The notes: a model not told the origin generated them from the sequence alone. DNA of 64,000 nucleotides from Eucalyptus grandis (GCF_016545825.1 NC_052614.1:39464072-39528071), one strand, 5' to 3'. Positions 43,362-55,900 are shown, numbered from the stretch's first letter. Translations and numbers: made by a program.

Positions 43362-44570
43362 GAATGGAATCTGTGCATAGGAAGCCATCAAAGAGGGCAA
43401 GTCCAAGCTACAGCTTACATCTTTGTTATTTGCGATTGCGCATCCATCGACTGTGGTAATCTCGGCACGCACGATTACCCTTATTCGACACCCCCGTGAA
43501 TGGAGTCAAGCTAGGAGTATGTGACGATTGGATCGCATAAGCAACAAGCAAGAACGGACAAGGACGATATAACGAGAACCTTAAGAAGACAGTTTTCATT
43601 CGTCCAAATGCCTGTTACATGTGCTTGCTCAAAACTTGGACAACCTGGAGTAGACAGGGAAAACTATACTCGATACATTCAGTGACCATAGACACCAATT
43701 ACCAAGCAATCACGAAAATCACGCACTTATCTGTCAACCGAAACCCATTACTGCCCTACAAACAGGGTACTATCCCATTTCATGGAATGCAGTAGTTTCT
43801 TCTAATAACCATCAGTGGCATGGGATACTTATGCTCTCTCTTACCAACGACTGAACTGTTGGACATATGGTTCCAACATGACAAAAATAGACAAAGGATT
43901 GCATGGAACTGAATCACGAGTGAAGCATCATCATCACCTAAACAAGCAAATAACTATAAATAGGCCCTCAGTGAAACTTTGAAAGTCTAAATCAACGAAC
44001 ACCCCATCCCACCTCCCCCTACAATGAGAAAATTCTAATAAACAAGCTGTTTCACCAGTCACCGGAACTGATCGTAATACCACATCAGAAAGATCAAGCA
44101 AAAGAAAGGTGCAAGCAATGCACCTATGGATCATGAATCCGTTCGGATGAGAAAACATTCCTGAATGGTTTTAGCATCTTGACAGAAAAATGATGTATGA
44201 ATTGCCATCTGTAATACTCCCAAACAACTCCATTCTTACATTAGCTTGTATTAGATGCTAGGATGAGAATCATTGAAGAAAATGCTAACAAATCTAAAAA
44301 CACTAAAAGAACTTCAAACAAACGGTAAAAACAGGGGACATAAGGAGTGATTTTTTCAAATAGAAAAAGTCCAAACTCATCTCTTTATCCCAATATTAAA
44401 CAATCTCTAAACACTAGACAACCAACTTGACAGAAACTTCAATGAAAAACCCTTTCAAACAGTCTCTTCTCTACCTCTAGGATTAAATCACCAGATGCTG
44501 CAGTTGCAGCTACCCAAACACAAGGATAAGACCATCCTCATTTTTCCTCACAATGATAACCGGGACGAAG
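43362..44570. other. Intergenic or untranslated, nothing recognised
   Basis: No coding pattern with family features is seen. It could include non-coding transcribed sequence belonging to the ORF at 42942, but nothing shows it. Confidence 0.35.
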
Positions 44571-44912
44571 ATCCCTATACTATTTGTAATACACCCATAA
44601 ATAAACAAAAAATGAAGTACTTAATCAGCAAAAAGCATCAGCAAATTTGCACATCATCTTTGAAGAATACCAAACAATTTAAAAAATGAAAATTATTATA
44701 TTGAATTTGACTTCTCCCAGAACCATAACTGCTAGAATAGGGAAAAGATCCCCATACTATTTGGAATAAGCCCATGGATAAGAGAAGAACAGAAAATGAA
44801 GTACTTGATCAGCATAAAAGCATCTGCAAATTTGCACATCATCTTTGAAGAATACTGAACAATGAAAAAATGATATCTATTATGTTGAATTTGACCTCTC
44901 CCAGAACCAAAA
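44571..44912. repeat. Two diverged ~177-bp tandem repeats
   Basis: The unit atccc(t/c)atactattt-g-aat...ctcccagaacca starts at 44571 and 44748. Both copies contain agtactt(a/g)atcagca..aagcatc and tttgcacatcatctttgaagaatac. A few indels separate them. Confidence 0.8.
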
Positions 44913-45679
44913 CCAAACTCATTTTTCTCAGTTCCTTTGGCCGGATTACCCAAAAAAAAAAAAAAAAAGAACTATAAAATGAAGCACTTGATCTTGAATA
45001 ATTCTATACCATAGTGACATTCAATTGATGTTATAGCTGGAAGTGTCAATGAACAAGTGCTAATTTGGCCCTCACATTGCTATAATCAACTATAGCAAGT
45101 TGACACATCACCTATGCAAAACAAAATACTAGCATAACCTTCAAAATGATATACAATGACATTTAGCGCATATGTGGACCAGGAAAAAGAAAAAGGAAAA
45201 ACACAAATTCCCCAAATAACATGGTCAACCAACCAACTTACATTTGTAACCACCAGCACCAGCTGCACCACTATCATCGCTCAAAGGGCAACCATTACCA
45301 CACAAGTTATTCTCATTCTTCAGACCACATCTTGCAAATGTCGCACTTCTTGAGCTCAATCAACATTCCAAATCTGAGAACCAGCACCTCATGAATCTCA
45401 CCGTTGCCTTGGGACAGTCCACTACATACCGTGTTTCATTTCTCTTGCTCAGCAAGGGAGTTTCGTTTTTCTTATGTCAAGAAAGATCTTGACAGATCAC
45501 AACCTTATCACATCCCCAAAACCATTTAATCTTCTGTCCTAAAAGGCTTAGTACATGCATCAGTGGCCAATGTATATTGAAGTTTCCAATTGATGCTATA
45601 GCTGGAAGTGCTGATACACAAGGTGCTATATTATAGATGCTAATTCCAAGCACTGAAGCCCCGGACAAAATCGCTGTTG

Positions 45680-46130
45680 AGCTATCGACATACAATAATG
45701 CAGTGACTTTTGGCAATGCAATGTTTATTAGATCAAGGACCAGAGAATTCCCAGGTAATTAGAATGCTTTTAATTTTTCTCAAAATGTTTATGTTGACAA
45801 TAAAATATTGCTAGCTAAATATTAAGTTGTCATTATCTTGCAGCTGAATGTAGAGCCTATTTGGATATTCAACACCAAACCTACAGAAGTTGGCCAATAA
45901 ATTCTTGACTATAACTTGTAGTGCACCGGGTTGTGAGCATAACTGGAGTGCATTTGAGCAAGTAAGATTTATGTTTACAATGCATCAATCTTTCTCATCT
46001 ATCCTCCATATAAAACTTATATTCTAAGCATTTAACTTATGCAACATATTAAACACAAAGAAGGGAAGCGAAGCAGATTTGAGCATCAAAAGCCATAATC
46101 TCATGTATGTCAAGTACAAGATATGATTTG
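45680..46130 (+). pseudogene. hAT-family transposase C-terminal relic
   Basis: The plus-strand frame 45854-45961 reads NLQKLANKFLTITCSAPGCEHNWSAFEQ in pieces, the conserved hAT dimerisation signature (LQKLA.K.L...CSASGCERNWS.FE). A short AG/GTAAG-type intron follows. Near 46052-46125 come RSRFEHQ and NLMYVKYK segments, as in the next part of the family. Upstream near 45680 an ELSTYNNAV..F..AMFIRSRTREFP segment precedes another intron-like gap. Stops and shifts are frequent, so it is dead. Most of the transposase and both ends are missing. Confidence 0.75.
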
Positions 46131-48798
46131 CAAGATGTGACTGATCTCATCCCGCTAAATGACTTCATTGAGTAATTAATGATTGTGTGAGGAGATAGAG
46201 GGTCACTACAATGCTGAGGATGACAAGGCACATTGGGGTGATGTGGAGAGAATATCTTGTTATTACAAGTAAGGACATACACAAGGGAACAAGCGATATT
46301 AAAAACAAGTGACAGAGCTTCAAGTTCTAGAGCAGTGAGCATTGGGGATGATGAAGCTGATTTAGATGAAACATAGGACACTGAACAGTTAGATATAGAG
46401 ATGGAAGGGATCAAAGCTTGGATGGTGGTGATGATGATGAAGATTATGGGGTTATATTGATGAATATTAGGTCATTTTAGAATTTATATATAGAGATTTT
46501 GCATGCTGAGTATAAGTTTTAGACTTATATACATTGGATTTTAGCTTTATTATGAATTTCAAAAGCATTTCTAGTGTTGTGAACTTCTTGTGTGGTATAT
46601 GGTGCCAGGATATTCAATCTATTTATTTTGAGTTATTTAGACATTCCATAATTTGCCAGTGAAGGATTTATCCTAAAAATTCAGCTCTGTCTCCCTTTGC
46701 TTGGGCGAGCACCTTAGTAGGCACCTAGGGCCCAGACATTACAGGAGTCCTTGCACCTTAGGAGCACCTAGCACTTTTAACATTACCAGAATATTCAATG
46801 CATAGCCATCACAGCCATCAAAAAACCAACTAAAACATCAAACTTCCTCTGCTCAAATGATGACAAACTACCAACCTAGCCCAATGATTAGTTGAGATGC
46901 CTAAACCATTCTCCACAAATCCAAATTGTCGGCCATTACAGAAGTACCACAAAGCTAAATGCAAGCCAAACTCAAAGTAACAAGACGCTAGCAGAAACCA
47001 CATATGCAATATAAACAACTACGTTGGAACTTTGGAGAACTGAAGAAAATGGAAATCTGTAAAAATTAAGGAAGTAGTTTGGAAATTACAGCAGGCATCA
47101 GGTGTGGATTTTGGTCTCTAATAAGGGGGAGGAGAAGGAAGAAAAAGAGAGTGGGGGTGGGTGTGAGAGAGAGAGTAGACCTGTCACTGACAATGGCGAC
47201 AGTACGGTGAGATGGCAATAGGTTTGATCTGGCTATAGGAATGGCCAGTAGATGTGCAATTTATGAAAGCATCCACTGAGTACAAGTAGTTTTTCCTCTC
47301 TCTTTAGGTATCTTGATGCGTGGCAGCCACTATATGAGGGCATCCACTGAGAACAAGTAGTGTATGCTTATTCATGATTTAGAAAAAAAACGGATAAAAA
47401 CCTGATGTGTAGCAGCCACTACAAAACTACACCAATGTAAACAACTCCATCACACAGTTAGATCTAGTTGTGCTAGTGACCAAGAGTCCATGCCAAACTG
47501 CTCTTCAATTGCATAGTGGCCAAATGCTCTCGAATATGCATAAAGTTTTTATTCTCCCATATTTTACCTTTTCCAGATCTTAAAAATCTTATAATTTGAC
47601 TCTCATTCACTGTGAAACAACTGATACTTTTCAAAGTGTGCAATTATTAACATATAAAATGATGTTTTAGTTTTATGGTTTGCCAGGAAAGTAACTAACT
47701 TTCTGCTTAAAGAAAACCAAAACAAGCAGGGTCAATCATAATCATCACAATCATGTCGAGGAATATATGTCCGTACTTCATTATCCACTGTTCTGCTAGA
47801 CAGACCCAGTTCTTATTATTATTTCTTGAGCACTGTAAGAAGAAAGTCATATGATCTGATAGAAAGTGTAGCCCTTTACTCCTCATCGTCCGCTTATGAT
47901 CAGAAAATTACAATCATAAGAAGCTAACCTATGAAAACATTCGACATGCACACATGAAAAAATGTGGTATCCGCATATATACAAACAGAGAACAATCAGT
48001 TAGCTGTTGCAGAAACAGTAGTAATACAAGTCGCAAGCTGCATAGGACACGGTAAGAGGATATAAGAACTTCAAAAGTGCATGTCTGCTTAGATAAAGAT
48101 AGTCACAATAAAAAAAGGTGATTCACTGTTTGTTGTCACAGATCACTCCCATGTTTTGGCTAGTGCTAGTTCTTCCTCTGTTTAGAAACAATTAAGCATC
48201 ATGCTTATCTGTATATGATTATATAAATTCTCCAGAACCATCACCATTGCAAGGGAAAGGGGCAAAGGGGGCAGACAAGAGGATCGGCTTGAGACGACAA
48301 TTTCCCCTCTACGTATATCTTCAGTGAAAAGACATAAATGTCACTAATTATCTTGACAATTTCAGCAGACCTACTAAATTGGGGGTGCTCCTCTTTTAGT
48401 TACTAAATAATAAGCAAAAGTCATATTCTTGGATAAGTATGTAGCAGCTGTGTACTGTAAGAAATCTTTTTGTACAGCCTTGTGCATAGCATTTCATTCA
48501 TGAGCACCAACAAACCAAACCGCAGCAATACCATGAAAGGCCCAAGGCATTTAAAGCTTCTACTAAGTTACATAGGTAAGCGCAATACTTCATAGAGGTT
48601 CCCAAACTATTATACGCTTGTTTAAACTGGAAAAGACATGACAAATAAAACAACCGAAGGTGCAATACTCACATTAAAATGGAATTTGAGCCAACAAGAT
48701 CATATTCAAAGAATGCTACAAACTAATCCCAGCTTCACACACCTAGTACAAACCTCACAATGAGATACAGTCTAACCAGAAAATCAATTTTGTCATAA
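46131..48798. other. Intergenic DNA and probable 3' flank of TML
   Basis: No gene was found. Around 47268-47420 the phrases gcatccactgag(t/a)acaagtagt and (gcg/tgt)tg(g/t)agcagccacta each occur twice, showing a local duplication. The part next to 48799 is likely the TML 3' untranslated region. Confidence 0.45.
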
Positions 48799-50748
48799 TC
48801 AATTACAAGTATAAACCCCACTCTCATACTTGTGGTTAACCTCATAGAAGTCTGTATTACCTTCAGAAGCAGGCCGTAAACAAACCCCAGATAAAGAGCT
48901 AGTGTGTTGTGAAGAAAATTTAACATAACCCACAACCTCAATCTCCTCATCACCCTCTTCTGCACTTGTATCCACAGGCATTCTAACCCTTAATTTGCCT
49001 GGAGCACCATTCAGAGGGATCTCTGGGACAAACCACTTCAATTCTTTTTCTGATCTGTTCAGCATGGCTTTTGGTGAAACCTTCAGTAGACTTGGGTCAA
49101 CTGGAAGTTTCAGGATAAAGGTCACATCGTGCAATGGTGCTGGCAATTCAGGATTGGAAGCATACTGTATCATCACAGAAAGTAAAGTCCCACTATGTCG
49201 TTTTGTAAGGCGAACCCTCAATGGTAGCGGTGTTAACCTTGGGAGCAAGCTATACTTCAGAATAGGTATAGGCTCATCTGAAGGAGCCGTTCTCACATGG
49301 AATAAACCATTACCGAGGCTGCTAACACGAGAACTCTGCATTACAAACCGTTTAACAGCACTCGTACCATCAACCCGGAAGGAAAACTCAGTTTCTTTAT
49401 CACCAGCAGTTTTAGGCGGTAATGTTCTCAAGTAAACAGCACCCATCAGTCCTACTCTAGCAACCAGTGATTCCCTAAATTCTGCACTAATCTCCTCCGA
49501 GACATACATCTCCGGACCCTTCATTTCAGTTTTCTTCACCAAAAGATTCTCAAGCGGAGTACCCTCTCCCGCTTTACCCTCTGCGGCTTTATCCACTGCT
49601 GCTTTGGCCGCACCACCTTCTCCCGTTCCCAGAAATTCAAGGCCACCGAGACCTTGAGGTTTAGCAGCATTTTTGGGACCGACAAACTCGGACGGATCCA
49701 AACCCCCGCCCCAAGCTTCACCGAACCCTTCGAAAGTCTCCCCTAGAGAAGCCTGCTCATTCCCAAACTCTATGCCACCATAATCCCCTTCGAAACCCTC
49801 CACACCAATATGCGTGGATTGCGTGGCCTCGGCAGGCGGCAGGGTCGTCACCTCCAGCCCTACCAAGGCCAGCGTCAAATCCGTGGCCGACGGATCCCTG
49901 TTCTTCTTAAACCCACTCACTAACGCCTCAGGCTTATTCAAAGCATCGCTAGCTGCAAATGGGTCCTTAGGCCCTTCACTCTCTTCTTCCTCACCTTTCG
50001 TATCCTGGCTATCGCTCTGCTCAATTTGAGTCACCGGAGCAATGGTCGCCACCACTTCATCCCCCGCCTCCAGCGTCTCCGGCGGCACCTCGAACCGCGC
50101 GCTGGCGAACACCTCGATGCCCGCCAGGCGCTCGGCGGAATGCACCTCGACGCCGGCCCAGCTATCCGCCCCGCGGATCTTGCTCTCGGTGTCGATCCCG
50201 GAATGCACCAGCTTGGCGATCCCGTCGCCGTGCATCGATGACAGCATCGCGGCGAGGCGGATGCTGCTCGCCCCGCGGAGGACGATGTCGAGGGCCATGT
50301 AGATCTCGGCGTACTTGCGGCCGAGCTTCTCCGGGGTGACGTCGACGCCGCGGCAGGCGGCGACGACGACGCTGACGGCCTGGTTGACGATGTGGATGCA
50401 CTCGAACACGTTGACGGAGTTGTCCTGGTCGGCGGTGGTGATGCCGAGGACGTAGATGCTGTTGACGAGGCGGTAGATGACGCGGTACCGCGACTCGACG
50501 CCGACGATGACCTGGCCACCGGAGGCGGCGAGGGGGTCGTCGCCGATGGATTCGGAGGAGGACGAGGGGTCGGGATCGGCGGCGGCGGCGGCGGCGGAGG
50601 AGGCGGCGGAGGGCTTGGAGTAGGAGAAGCGGGTGAGGCGGAAGGCGGAGAGGGCGACGAGGGCGCGGGCGGGGGGGAACCACTCCCGGGTCTGGAGGAG
50701 GATGTCGGATCCGTTGACGGGCTGGAGGGAGAGGGCGAGGCACGACAT
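48799..50748 (-). CDS. TML: TPLATE complex muniscin-like subunit TML
   Basis: This is the plant adaptor subunit of the TPLATE (TSET-like) complex, which acts at the plasma membrane in clathrin-mediated endocytosis. It is a single exon of 649 residues. It opens MSCLALSLQPVNGSDILLQTREWFPPARALVALSAF (first residues), the characteristic start of the family. The longin-like N-terminal region continues to about residue 220 (VNSIYVLGITTADQDNSVN, AEIYMALDIVLRG). A disordered linker rich in Glu, Gly, Ser and NPF-like DPFAASDA motifs covers ~220-410. The C-terminal mu-homology domain fills the rest (YVSEEISAEFRESLVARVGLMG, KLPVDPSLLKVSP, ending ESGVYTCN). The first ~230 codons are much more GC-rich than the rest. 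An Ala-rich insert sits near residues 48-60. I see no defect. Confidence 0.95.
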   Translation of the reverse strand: MSCLALSLQPVNGSDILLQTREWFPPARALVALSAFRLTRFSYSKPSAASSAAAAAADPDPSSSSESIGDDPLAASGGQVIVGVESRYRVIYRLVNSIYVLGITTADQDNSVNVFECIHIVNQAVSVVVAACRGVDVTPEKLGRKYAEIYMALDIVLRGASSIRLAAMLSSMHGDGIAKLVHSGIDTESKIRGADSWAGVEVHSAERLAGIEVFASARFEVPPETLEAGDEVVATIAPVTQIEQSDSQDTKGEEEESEGPKDPFAASDALNKPEALVSGFKKNRDPSATDLTLALVGLEVTTLPPAEATQSTHIGVEGFEGDYGGIEFGNEQASLGETFEGFGEAWGGGLDPSEFVGPKNAAKPQGLGGLEFLGTGEGGAAKAAVDKAAEGKAGEGTPLENLLVKKTEMKGPEMYVSEEISAEFRESLVARVGLMGAVYLRTLPPKTAGDKETEFSFRVDGTSAVKRFVMQSSRVSSLGNGLFHVRTAPSDEPIPILKYSLLPRLTPLPLRVRLTKRHSGTLLSVMIQYASNPELPAPLHDVTFILKLPVDPSLLKVSPKAMLNRSEKELKWFVPEIPLNGAPGKLRVRMPVDTSAEEGDEEIEVVGYVKFSSQHTSSLSGVCLRPASEGNTDFYEVNHKYESGVYTCN

Positions 50749-51037
50749 GACTGCAGCTTCGGATCTGCGGCGGCGGCGGCGGAAGGTGGTGGTTCCGGCG
50801 GGGGATCCGACCCGGGTTCTTGGATTCAGTCGGAATCGGATCGGTGCGGCGACGGATTGGGGAGGAGGAAGGCGGAGGGGATCGGAGTCGAGTCGCGATC
50901 GGTCGGTCTATTATCTCATGTTGCAGAGATCAGTCGAAGAAATGGAGGAGAGAGAAAGCGAAAGGAGTAGAGAGGGGGATTAAACTTTGATCTTACTTTA
51001 AATCAATGAAAATGTTTTAATTACTGAGTAATAATTT
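50749..51037 (-). promoter_or_regulatory. Probable TML 5' leader and promoter
   Basis: The GC-rich sequence directly upstream of the TML ATG (to about 50930) becomes AT-rich by 50985, the expected shape of a plant 5' leader followed by a promoter. No TATA box was pinned down. Confidence 0.4.
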
Positions 51038-51745
51038 GAGGCCCGTTTGATTCAACTTTGGAGAAATGCAAAGTTATTTTCCCAAGTATCTTGAGTGAAT
51101 GGACATTTTATGAAGGCAAATGTGTTTGGAAACTCATTTTTTTTTTTAATATTTTGTAAACCAATTTTGAGATGAAAAGAAAAAGGAAAAAAAAAAAAAA
51201 AAAAGGAGGAGCAGATGCAGTTGTTGGTGGCAATGGTGCTAGTGAGGAGGCGGTTGGTGGCAACGGCGACGGCAGTGGCAGTGGTGGTGGCGGTGGTTGG
51301 GGGGGTGGCTTGCCTGAGGTCGAGCAACCCGGGTGCGTCGCCGAGGCCGCGTGGGTCGCTCGACCTCAAGCACAACCCAGGCAACATCGCTTGAGGCCGC
51401 CTCAAGCGATGTTGCTCCGGGTTGTGCTTGAGGTCGAGCGACCCACGCGGCCTCAGGCGACGTCACCCGGGTTGCTCGACCTTAGGTGACGGTGCCTGGG
51501 TCGCATGACCTCAGGCGAGGGTTCTCGACAGCCAGATCTAGTCGCTCACAGCTGAGCACCGCCCACCGCGAAGCTCGGCCAAGCTGTCCAAGGAAGAAGA
51601 CGAATAATGTTTTTTAGGACAAAAGGGGAAAATATGATTATCGATAAGGGTAATATTGGAAGAAAAAAATTCATTAAAGCTTAGACTAGCATTTCAAAGG
51701 TCAACATTTGGCTAAGGACACTTCCAAATGCTGAACCAAACACCT
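51038..51745. mobile_element. MITE-like element with terminal inverted repeats
   Basis: The left end (aggcccgtttgattcaactttggag) and the reverse complement of the right end (taggtgtttggttcagcatttggaa) match at most positions. It lies immediately upstream of the TML leader. The centre holds a poly(A) run and a long GC-rich hairpin (51313-51486). There is no transposase. Confidence 0.6.
51313..51486. repeat. GC-rich ~85-bp-arm inverted repeat
   Basis: The axis is at 51398, with a one-base loop between gcttgaggc and gcctcaagc. Outward the arms pair through the cgctcgacctcaagcacaaccc/gggttgtgcttgaggtcgagcg block. They continue to the outer tips cctgaggtcgagcaaccc and gggttgctcgaccttagg, with some mismatches. 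The gaggtcgag/ctcgacctc word also recurs within each arm. Confidence 0.85.
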
Positions 51746-52333
51746 AAATTTTCTTTCAAGAGGCTTTCGGAGCTGAAAGATACTTTTGTGGAGAAGCAAA
51801 CGAGATAAACAATCATTTTTTCAAGAAAATGATATCAAAATATTCATTTTTCGTAAAATAAGTAAAGCCTAAAATGAAATAATTACATGAATAATGAAAA
51901 TACTTTTTTATTCATTTTTGTAAGAGAGGCAAGTGACCAAAGGTGGAAAAGTGTTTTTCTTGAAATAGTTCATTTTTCTTGGAACAAAATAAAAATCATT
52001 TCTGAATATTATGAACCAAAATCATTCCTCTTTCTTGTTGGTCAAAACTCAAAACCAGATCTCTCCATCATGACTCATGAGCATGGGCCGCAATTGCTTT
52101 CATGCTCCTGTTTGCGTAATATTAAAGAACCTAAATCTAAATGACCAAATCGAGCAACACGAAAATTATGAAATGTTTTCACACGGTAAATTAAAATTAA
52201 AATTTCATATAATGACATCATGAAATTAGAGGTTGGCAGAAACATGTAAGTGACTGAATTTGCGCCTAGCTATCATCTTAGCGAATAGTTTGAGTTTAAA
52301 ATTGTGGATGCATATCATATTTTGGATTAGTGA
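51746..52333. other. Intergenic, nothing recognised
   Basis: AT-rich DNA between two MITE-like elements. No gene is supported. Confidence 0.4.
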
Positions 52334-52990
52334 ATAAGGCCATGTTTGGTAACCGGCCAAATAGAAAAAATTTATATTCTTCTGTCCCCGAGAGTAATTT
52401 TGGAACAGAATCATGTTTAGTAAATTTTTTGTTCTCGGGAACAAATTTCTATTTTTTTGTTATCGAAAGTATATTTGGAACAGAATAAAAAAAAAATGAT
52501 TCTTGTTCCTGGAAACAATTCTAGAATTAAGCCCATATTTTTTTTTTCTTGTTCTTCTTCTCTTTTCTTCTTCTTCATTCACTAGTGCCGATCGCCGGCA
52601 ATCGATCCGACGAGCTCACTGGAGGCTTGCTAGGACAAGGCGAGGTTCGACGAGCTTGGCCTCGCCAGATTTGGGCAAGGCTACTCGCCCAACCATGGCT
52701 CGGTCGAGCCTCGCCTAGTTGTCGATAAGGCTCGACCGACAAGGGTTGTCCTCGCTGAGGGCCGGCGACGCTCCAGTGAGGTTGCCGGCCCAAGAAGAAG
52801 AAGAAGAAGGGAAATAAAGGAAAATAATAATAAAATTATTTTAAAAATAAAATAAAATAATTTGGATAGAAATTTTGAGCACAGCACCAAACGTAATTCT
52901 ATTCAAAAATCATAAATTTTATCTAATTACCAAACGCGTTCTTTTGCTTAGAAATTGTTTCTAGAAATGGAAGCGTTACTAAACGTGCCC
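52334..52990. mobile_element. hAT-type MITE with TIRs and candidate target duplication
   Basis: The left terminal sequence taaggccatgtttggtaac (from 52335) matches the reverse complement of the right terminal sequence (taagggcacgtttagtaac) at 16 of 19 positions. The direct repeat ttagtga flanks the element at 52327-52333 and 52991-52997. The interior has a GC-rich core (gccgatcgccggcaa) and a gaagaagaagaaggg tract. A related copy lies at 2234-2718. Confidence 0.7.
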
Positions 52991-52997
52991 TTAGTGA

Positions 52998-55900
52998 TAT
53001 ATATTTCTCCAACCTTTTCGATCTTTCTAATGGGTGGTAAAATTTTGATTAAATAATAGATTTCGATAAAATAATCCTAGATAAGAAATCAAATATATAT
53101 TTATAAAAACATAGGGTTGGGCGTCAAATTTCAAAATTTGGCTATTATGGTTAGGAGTCAACAACCATTTGCTTTTTAGCGGCAACCGGCTAACCATCAA
53201 CTAAACTCGTGTTTTCTATAGTTGATGAAGCGCTTCTATCTCTCATATGGTTAATGATGATAGGCTTAATAGATCTGACAATATTAATGCAATAAGATTT
53301 ACTTGTTGCGGGGTTGCTTCAAACGTGTTAAAAAAAGGATAAATTGCGTTTTTAAATGGATGGTAATAGACATTTAGGTCGTGTTAACAAGTATTTTACT
53401 ATTAGCATCTAAACATATCGAAACGCTACTTCGATTTCAAAACATTGATTAGGGGCAGGCTAAGCTTTAAAGTTTGTTGAAACTTAAGAATATGGTAGGG
53501 TTTTTCAAACCGTTACTACCCCCTTTAAAATTTCTTTAAAATACACCACTGTGCCAAAGTAAATATTTCCCACTTCAATCCCCCTCCCCCCTCTACAAGA
53601 TAGTAAAAAGACATACAGAATCTATACGATGTTATATTTAATAATATTTTTAAGCGTAGGAGATATTAATTAGTCAGACTGCTAATCGATAAAATTTAGC
53701 CGCATCAAGAGATATTTCTTGATCCGTCCCTCATATTTATAATTGCCAATGTCACCTTCACCATGCCGATGTGACCTTGATTCCCTCCTTCCACAGATTT
53801 TTTTTTATCACTATTATTATAAGTTAATTTCAGACATTATACAAAACAATTGGTCGACATTCTAGTTAATGTTTCCAACTTGCTTAATTTGCGTCACAGA
53901 TATAATATAATTCAACAAAACCACTTTCCGGTTGTCGTGTGCTGTGCTGTCTATTCGCCAATCGCCAGCGACTTGCCTAAAGATTGGAAAAATGCAGCAT
54001 TGGCTTTCCAAAAACAGGTTTCGCCCTTTATCTCCGTGAAAACTTTAGCTTTTGTTTTTCCCTTTTAAATCAGAGAATTTCACAAAATAAAACTCTTCTA
54101 TAAAGCTGCCTCCCGGTGGAAGTTACCCAAGCCAAAGATTTGACTAATTTCTCCAGAAAGTCTGGCCTTCTTCCATATCCAACCATGGCAGTGCAGTAAG
54201 TACTCTCTAATGGTTACATTCAGGAAGTTGAGCTGGCCCGGCAAAGGGAATTGGGAAGAAAGACCAGAGAATCCAGAACAAAAGGACAACTTCTCGTGAT
54301 GACGAGCTATAAGAAGGAATCTTTCGTGTGCATTCGCTACTTAAGTAAGCTACTTTCCAGCAAAAATCTTGACTGAGGATTAGGATGTAACGCCAGATAA
54401 AAAGCAAATTGCGAAGCACAAGATATACAAGGCATCGAGATAATTAAAATACTAATGGAAGAATTGCCTATCGAACGGTGAACTTAACCAGGCAACTGAG
54501 GACAAATCAAGCAGTAAAGCATGGGAAGAGATTTGCGAGGCTGGCTCGACATCGCTAAAAGGTGAAAAGGCTGGATGCAGAACCGGTTCTTCATGGCAAA
54601 CCTCTTCTTTGATCGTTGCACATCCCTGTGATGAACAGAGGACAACAGGCAGATGCTGAAGGGTTCGACAATTACAAGTGAGATGTTTGCTCTGCTTCAG
54701 CAAACATTCCCACTTTACCCTGAAACTCAAACCCAGCCTTGTATGCATAGAAAAATCAATTCTGCAGTGAAAGAAAGGCGCATTGCAAAATCCAGATACC
54801 TTCTAGCTTCACATTTTAGATCAACTACACCTCGGACATTGAGCAGATTGGCATTCACCAATCATTTTTGTGCCACTTTTGCAGGGTGGAAGGCATCATC
54901 TCCAGTAACTTGGGAATGAAGTGAAAAGAGTCGACACAATTAGCTTTATGATGCAATCTGATTTTCTGAAACTCTTTACAATTGAGAATAGTACAATTAA
55001 GCTCCCAATGTCCCACCATAACAAGCCATGAATCTATGCCTCTATTCATCTACATATTTTGAATTCGAGACCCAATCCTCTTATACTAACAGGACTCTGC
55101 TTCCATGTATCCACTACTTCTAGAAGCTTGTATGGTTATGAGTACCAAGGATACAACTGTATTGCAAGCCACTTAATATGTGAAGCAGCATAAGGCTTTT
55201 TCGATGAGCAAAGCATTGCCAGGCTTGCCATATGAAGTACTGACCCTCTGGAGACTTTTAGGTAGTTTTCTTGGTCGACCTGAGATCCTCATAAGATTAC
55301 CAGATAGACAAAAAGAATCAATCATCCATCTTTATATCTTTGAATAAACAGATCCAACACCTGCAGATTACATTCGCATGAAATAAACAATCTGACCTTG
55401 TTACTTCATTTAATTCAAATAACTGGCATTCATAAGCTTGCAGGATAATTTGGGAAAGCCATTTTGGGTAACCCACTAATGACAGAAGATTTAGCACATG
55501 ACAGAAATAACGTCAACTCTCCTTCTCTCAAGGCCTTCTGCATTTCGTAGTGTGATGAAATGGCACAGTGCAATCATGAACGTGATGTAAATAAGCATCT
55601 CCGGTATAGAAATTAGACATAATTTAAAATGTCTATAAAATTTATTAGTCCCTTGAATGTTGATATATAATTAGAGTCAAACACACTGATCAACGTGTCT
55701 TTGCAATAATGAAACATTGATATCCAAATGTATGGATACAAACCAATATAGCTAATTCAAAGGGCGAAGATCTGGTCAGTACCATGCGTTAGCACATTAA
55801 TAAGAAAAGAAGAGATAGAACACCTTTTTTCTCAAATGTCTAAGATGTCTAGGACTAGGAGCTTCATTTTCCATGGTCATAGGTGCTAATGGCAGAGAAA

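Noticed and set aside
50162..50970. Long plus- and minus-strand ORFs (about 190 codons each) overlapping the TML start
   Set aside because: They are shadows of the GC-rich TML coding region, made of low-complexity Arg/Pro/Gly/Val runs with no family features.
54452..54748. Minus-strand 98-codon ORF
   Set aside because: No family features. It more likely lies in spliced 3' untranslated or intergenic DNA of the syntaxin-like gene.
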